DNA of 7,146 bases, taken from Schleiferiaceae bacterium. GTDB lineage: Bacteria; Bacteroidota; Bacteroidia; Flavobacteriales; Schleiferiaceae. A program made the translations under genes and the position numbers. Every line of letters starts with the position of its first letter. Position 1 is the first letter of the stretch. The DNA lies in NCBI GenBank assembly GCA_022424815.1, contig JAKMGS010000092.1:1-7146 (forward strand), given 5' to 3'. Positions 6,518 through 7,146 of this stretch are shown here, in pieces. The notes below the pieces were generated by a model, which saw nothing but the letters and a program-made list of their open reading frames with translations, was not told the DNA's origin and did not search any database.

Positions 6518-7146
6518 ATGGCAGTAACAGACAACATTAAAAAACTCATGGATGCAGGTGTTCACTTTGGACACTTGACCCGTAAGTGGAACCCAAACAT
6601 GGCTCCTTACATTTACATGGAGCGAAACGGTATCCACGTGATCGACCTACACAAAACAGATGCGAAGCTTGAAGAAGCTACAGAGGCTTTGAAAAAAATC
6701 GCTGCATCAGGTCGTAAAATCCTATTCGTTGCTACTAAAAAGCAAGCGAAAGAAATCGTGGCGAAATACGCCGGCGATGTTAACATGCCTTACGCAACTG
6801 AGCGTTGGCCAGGAGGTATGTTGACGAACTTTGTAACCATCCGCAAAGCCATCAAAAAGATGCAGAGCATCGACAAGATGAAGGAAAATGGTACGTTCGA
6901 AACTCTTTCTAAGCGTGAGCGCCTTCAAGTAGAGCGTCAGCGTGCAAAATTGGAAAAGGACTTTGGTTCTGTGGAAGATATGAATCGTCTTCCTGCTGCC
7001 TTGTTTATCGTTGATATCAAGCGCGAACACATTGCTGTAGACGAAGCCATCAAGTTGGGCATCCCAACATTTGCGATGGTAGATACAAACTCGGACCCAC
7101 GTCGTGTAGATTACGCGATTCCTGCTAACGATGATGCTTCTAAGAG
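6518..7146 (+). CDS. rpsB: 30S ribosomal protein S2 (uS2), 3' truncated by the window
   Basis: The frame from the ATG at 6518 stays open to the right edge (209 codons plus two bases). The translation begins MAVTDNIKKLMDAGVHFGHL and carries VHFGHLTRKWNPNMAPYIY (15-33), GRKILFVATKKQAKEIV, ERWPGGMLTNFVTIRKAIKK and PAALFIVDIKREHIAVDEA, all strongly conserved in S2. It ends at IPANDDASK, so perhaps 30-60 C-terminal residues are missing compared with the usual 240-270. S2 joins the small subunit late, near the S1 site. The start is chosen because the conserved AGVHFGH block should lie about 13 residues in; the later ATG at 6548 would leave too short an N-terminus. The leader is A-rich (AAAAAA just before the ATG) without a Shine-Dalgarno site. 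tsf commonly follows but would lie outside. Confidence 0.97.
   Translation, partial: MAVTDNIKKLMDAGVHFGHLTRKWNPNMAPYIYMERNGIHVIDLHKTDAKLEEATEALKKIAASGRKILFVATKKQAKEIVAKYAGDVNMPYATERWPGGMLTNFVTIRKAIKKMQSIDKMKENGTFETLSKRERLQVERQRAKLEKDFGSVEDMNRLPAALFIVDIKREHIAVDEAIKLGIPTFAMVDTNSDPRRVDYAIPANDDASK

Noticed and set aside
6032..6637. Long antisense open frame (about 200 codons) over rpsI and the start of rpsB
   Set aside because: It lies opposite two highly conserved ribosomal genes, has no recognisable domain, and its composition reflects the complement of their codons.
6722..7030. Open frame of about 102 codons on the - strand inside rpsB
   Set aside because: It runs opposite the conserved S2 coding sequence and has no independent support.
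1..7146. CRISPR array, insertion sequence, phage or defence-system module
   Set aside because: No spaced direct repeats, transposase, terminal inverted repeats or defence-type domains were seen on either strand.

Overview
The window reads as chromosomal DNA from a member of the Bacteroidota, most likely the Flavobacteriia or a close relative. Three things point there. The ribosomal proteins L13, S9 and S2 have flavobacterial-style sequences in the order rplM-rpsI-rpsB. A secreted protease ends in a type IX secretion (Por) sorting domain. The genes lack Shine-Dalgarno sites and have A-rich leaders, with a promoter of the Bacteroidota TTTG / TAnnTTTG kind in front of rplM.

Layout, left to right: (1) the 3' two-thirds or so of a large Asp-box (BNR) / VPS10-like beta-propeller protein gene (+), cut by the left edge; (2) after 61 bases, a gene for an exported WD40-type beta-propeller protein of unknown role (+), noticeably AT-richer than its neighbour; (3) a strong hairpin with an A-tract on one side and a T-tract on the other, able to end transcription from both sides, followed by a second GC-rich inverted repeat; (4) a convergent gene (-) for a large secreted M43 (pappalysin/cytophagalysin-like) zinc metalloprotease with signal peptide, catalytic domain, PKD domain, jelly-roll domain and T9SS sorting domain; (5) a 173-base divergent intergenic region with a candidate promoter, a 7-bp inverted repeat and a 10-bp palindrome touching the GTG start of rplM; (6) the ribosomal operon rplM-rpsI-rpsB (+), with rpsB running off the right edge. 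In many bacteria tsf follows rpsB, but it would lie outside this window.

Functionally there are two unrelated blocks. The left block encodes exported proteins: two beta-propellers, probably acting in the periplasm or at the surface, and one protease sent across the outer membrane by T9SS. No shared pathway can be read from the sequence. The right block is a housekeeping ribosomal operon. Its two non-coding gaps (before rplM and before rpsB) carry small inverted repeats that could be autoregulatory leaders. I found no CRISPR array, tRNA, rRNA, insertion sequence, phage gene or defence system, and no convincing new multi-gene system. The most useful leads are the candidate RNA or operator elements around the ribosomal genes and the uncharacterised exported WD40 protein.
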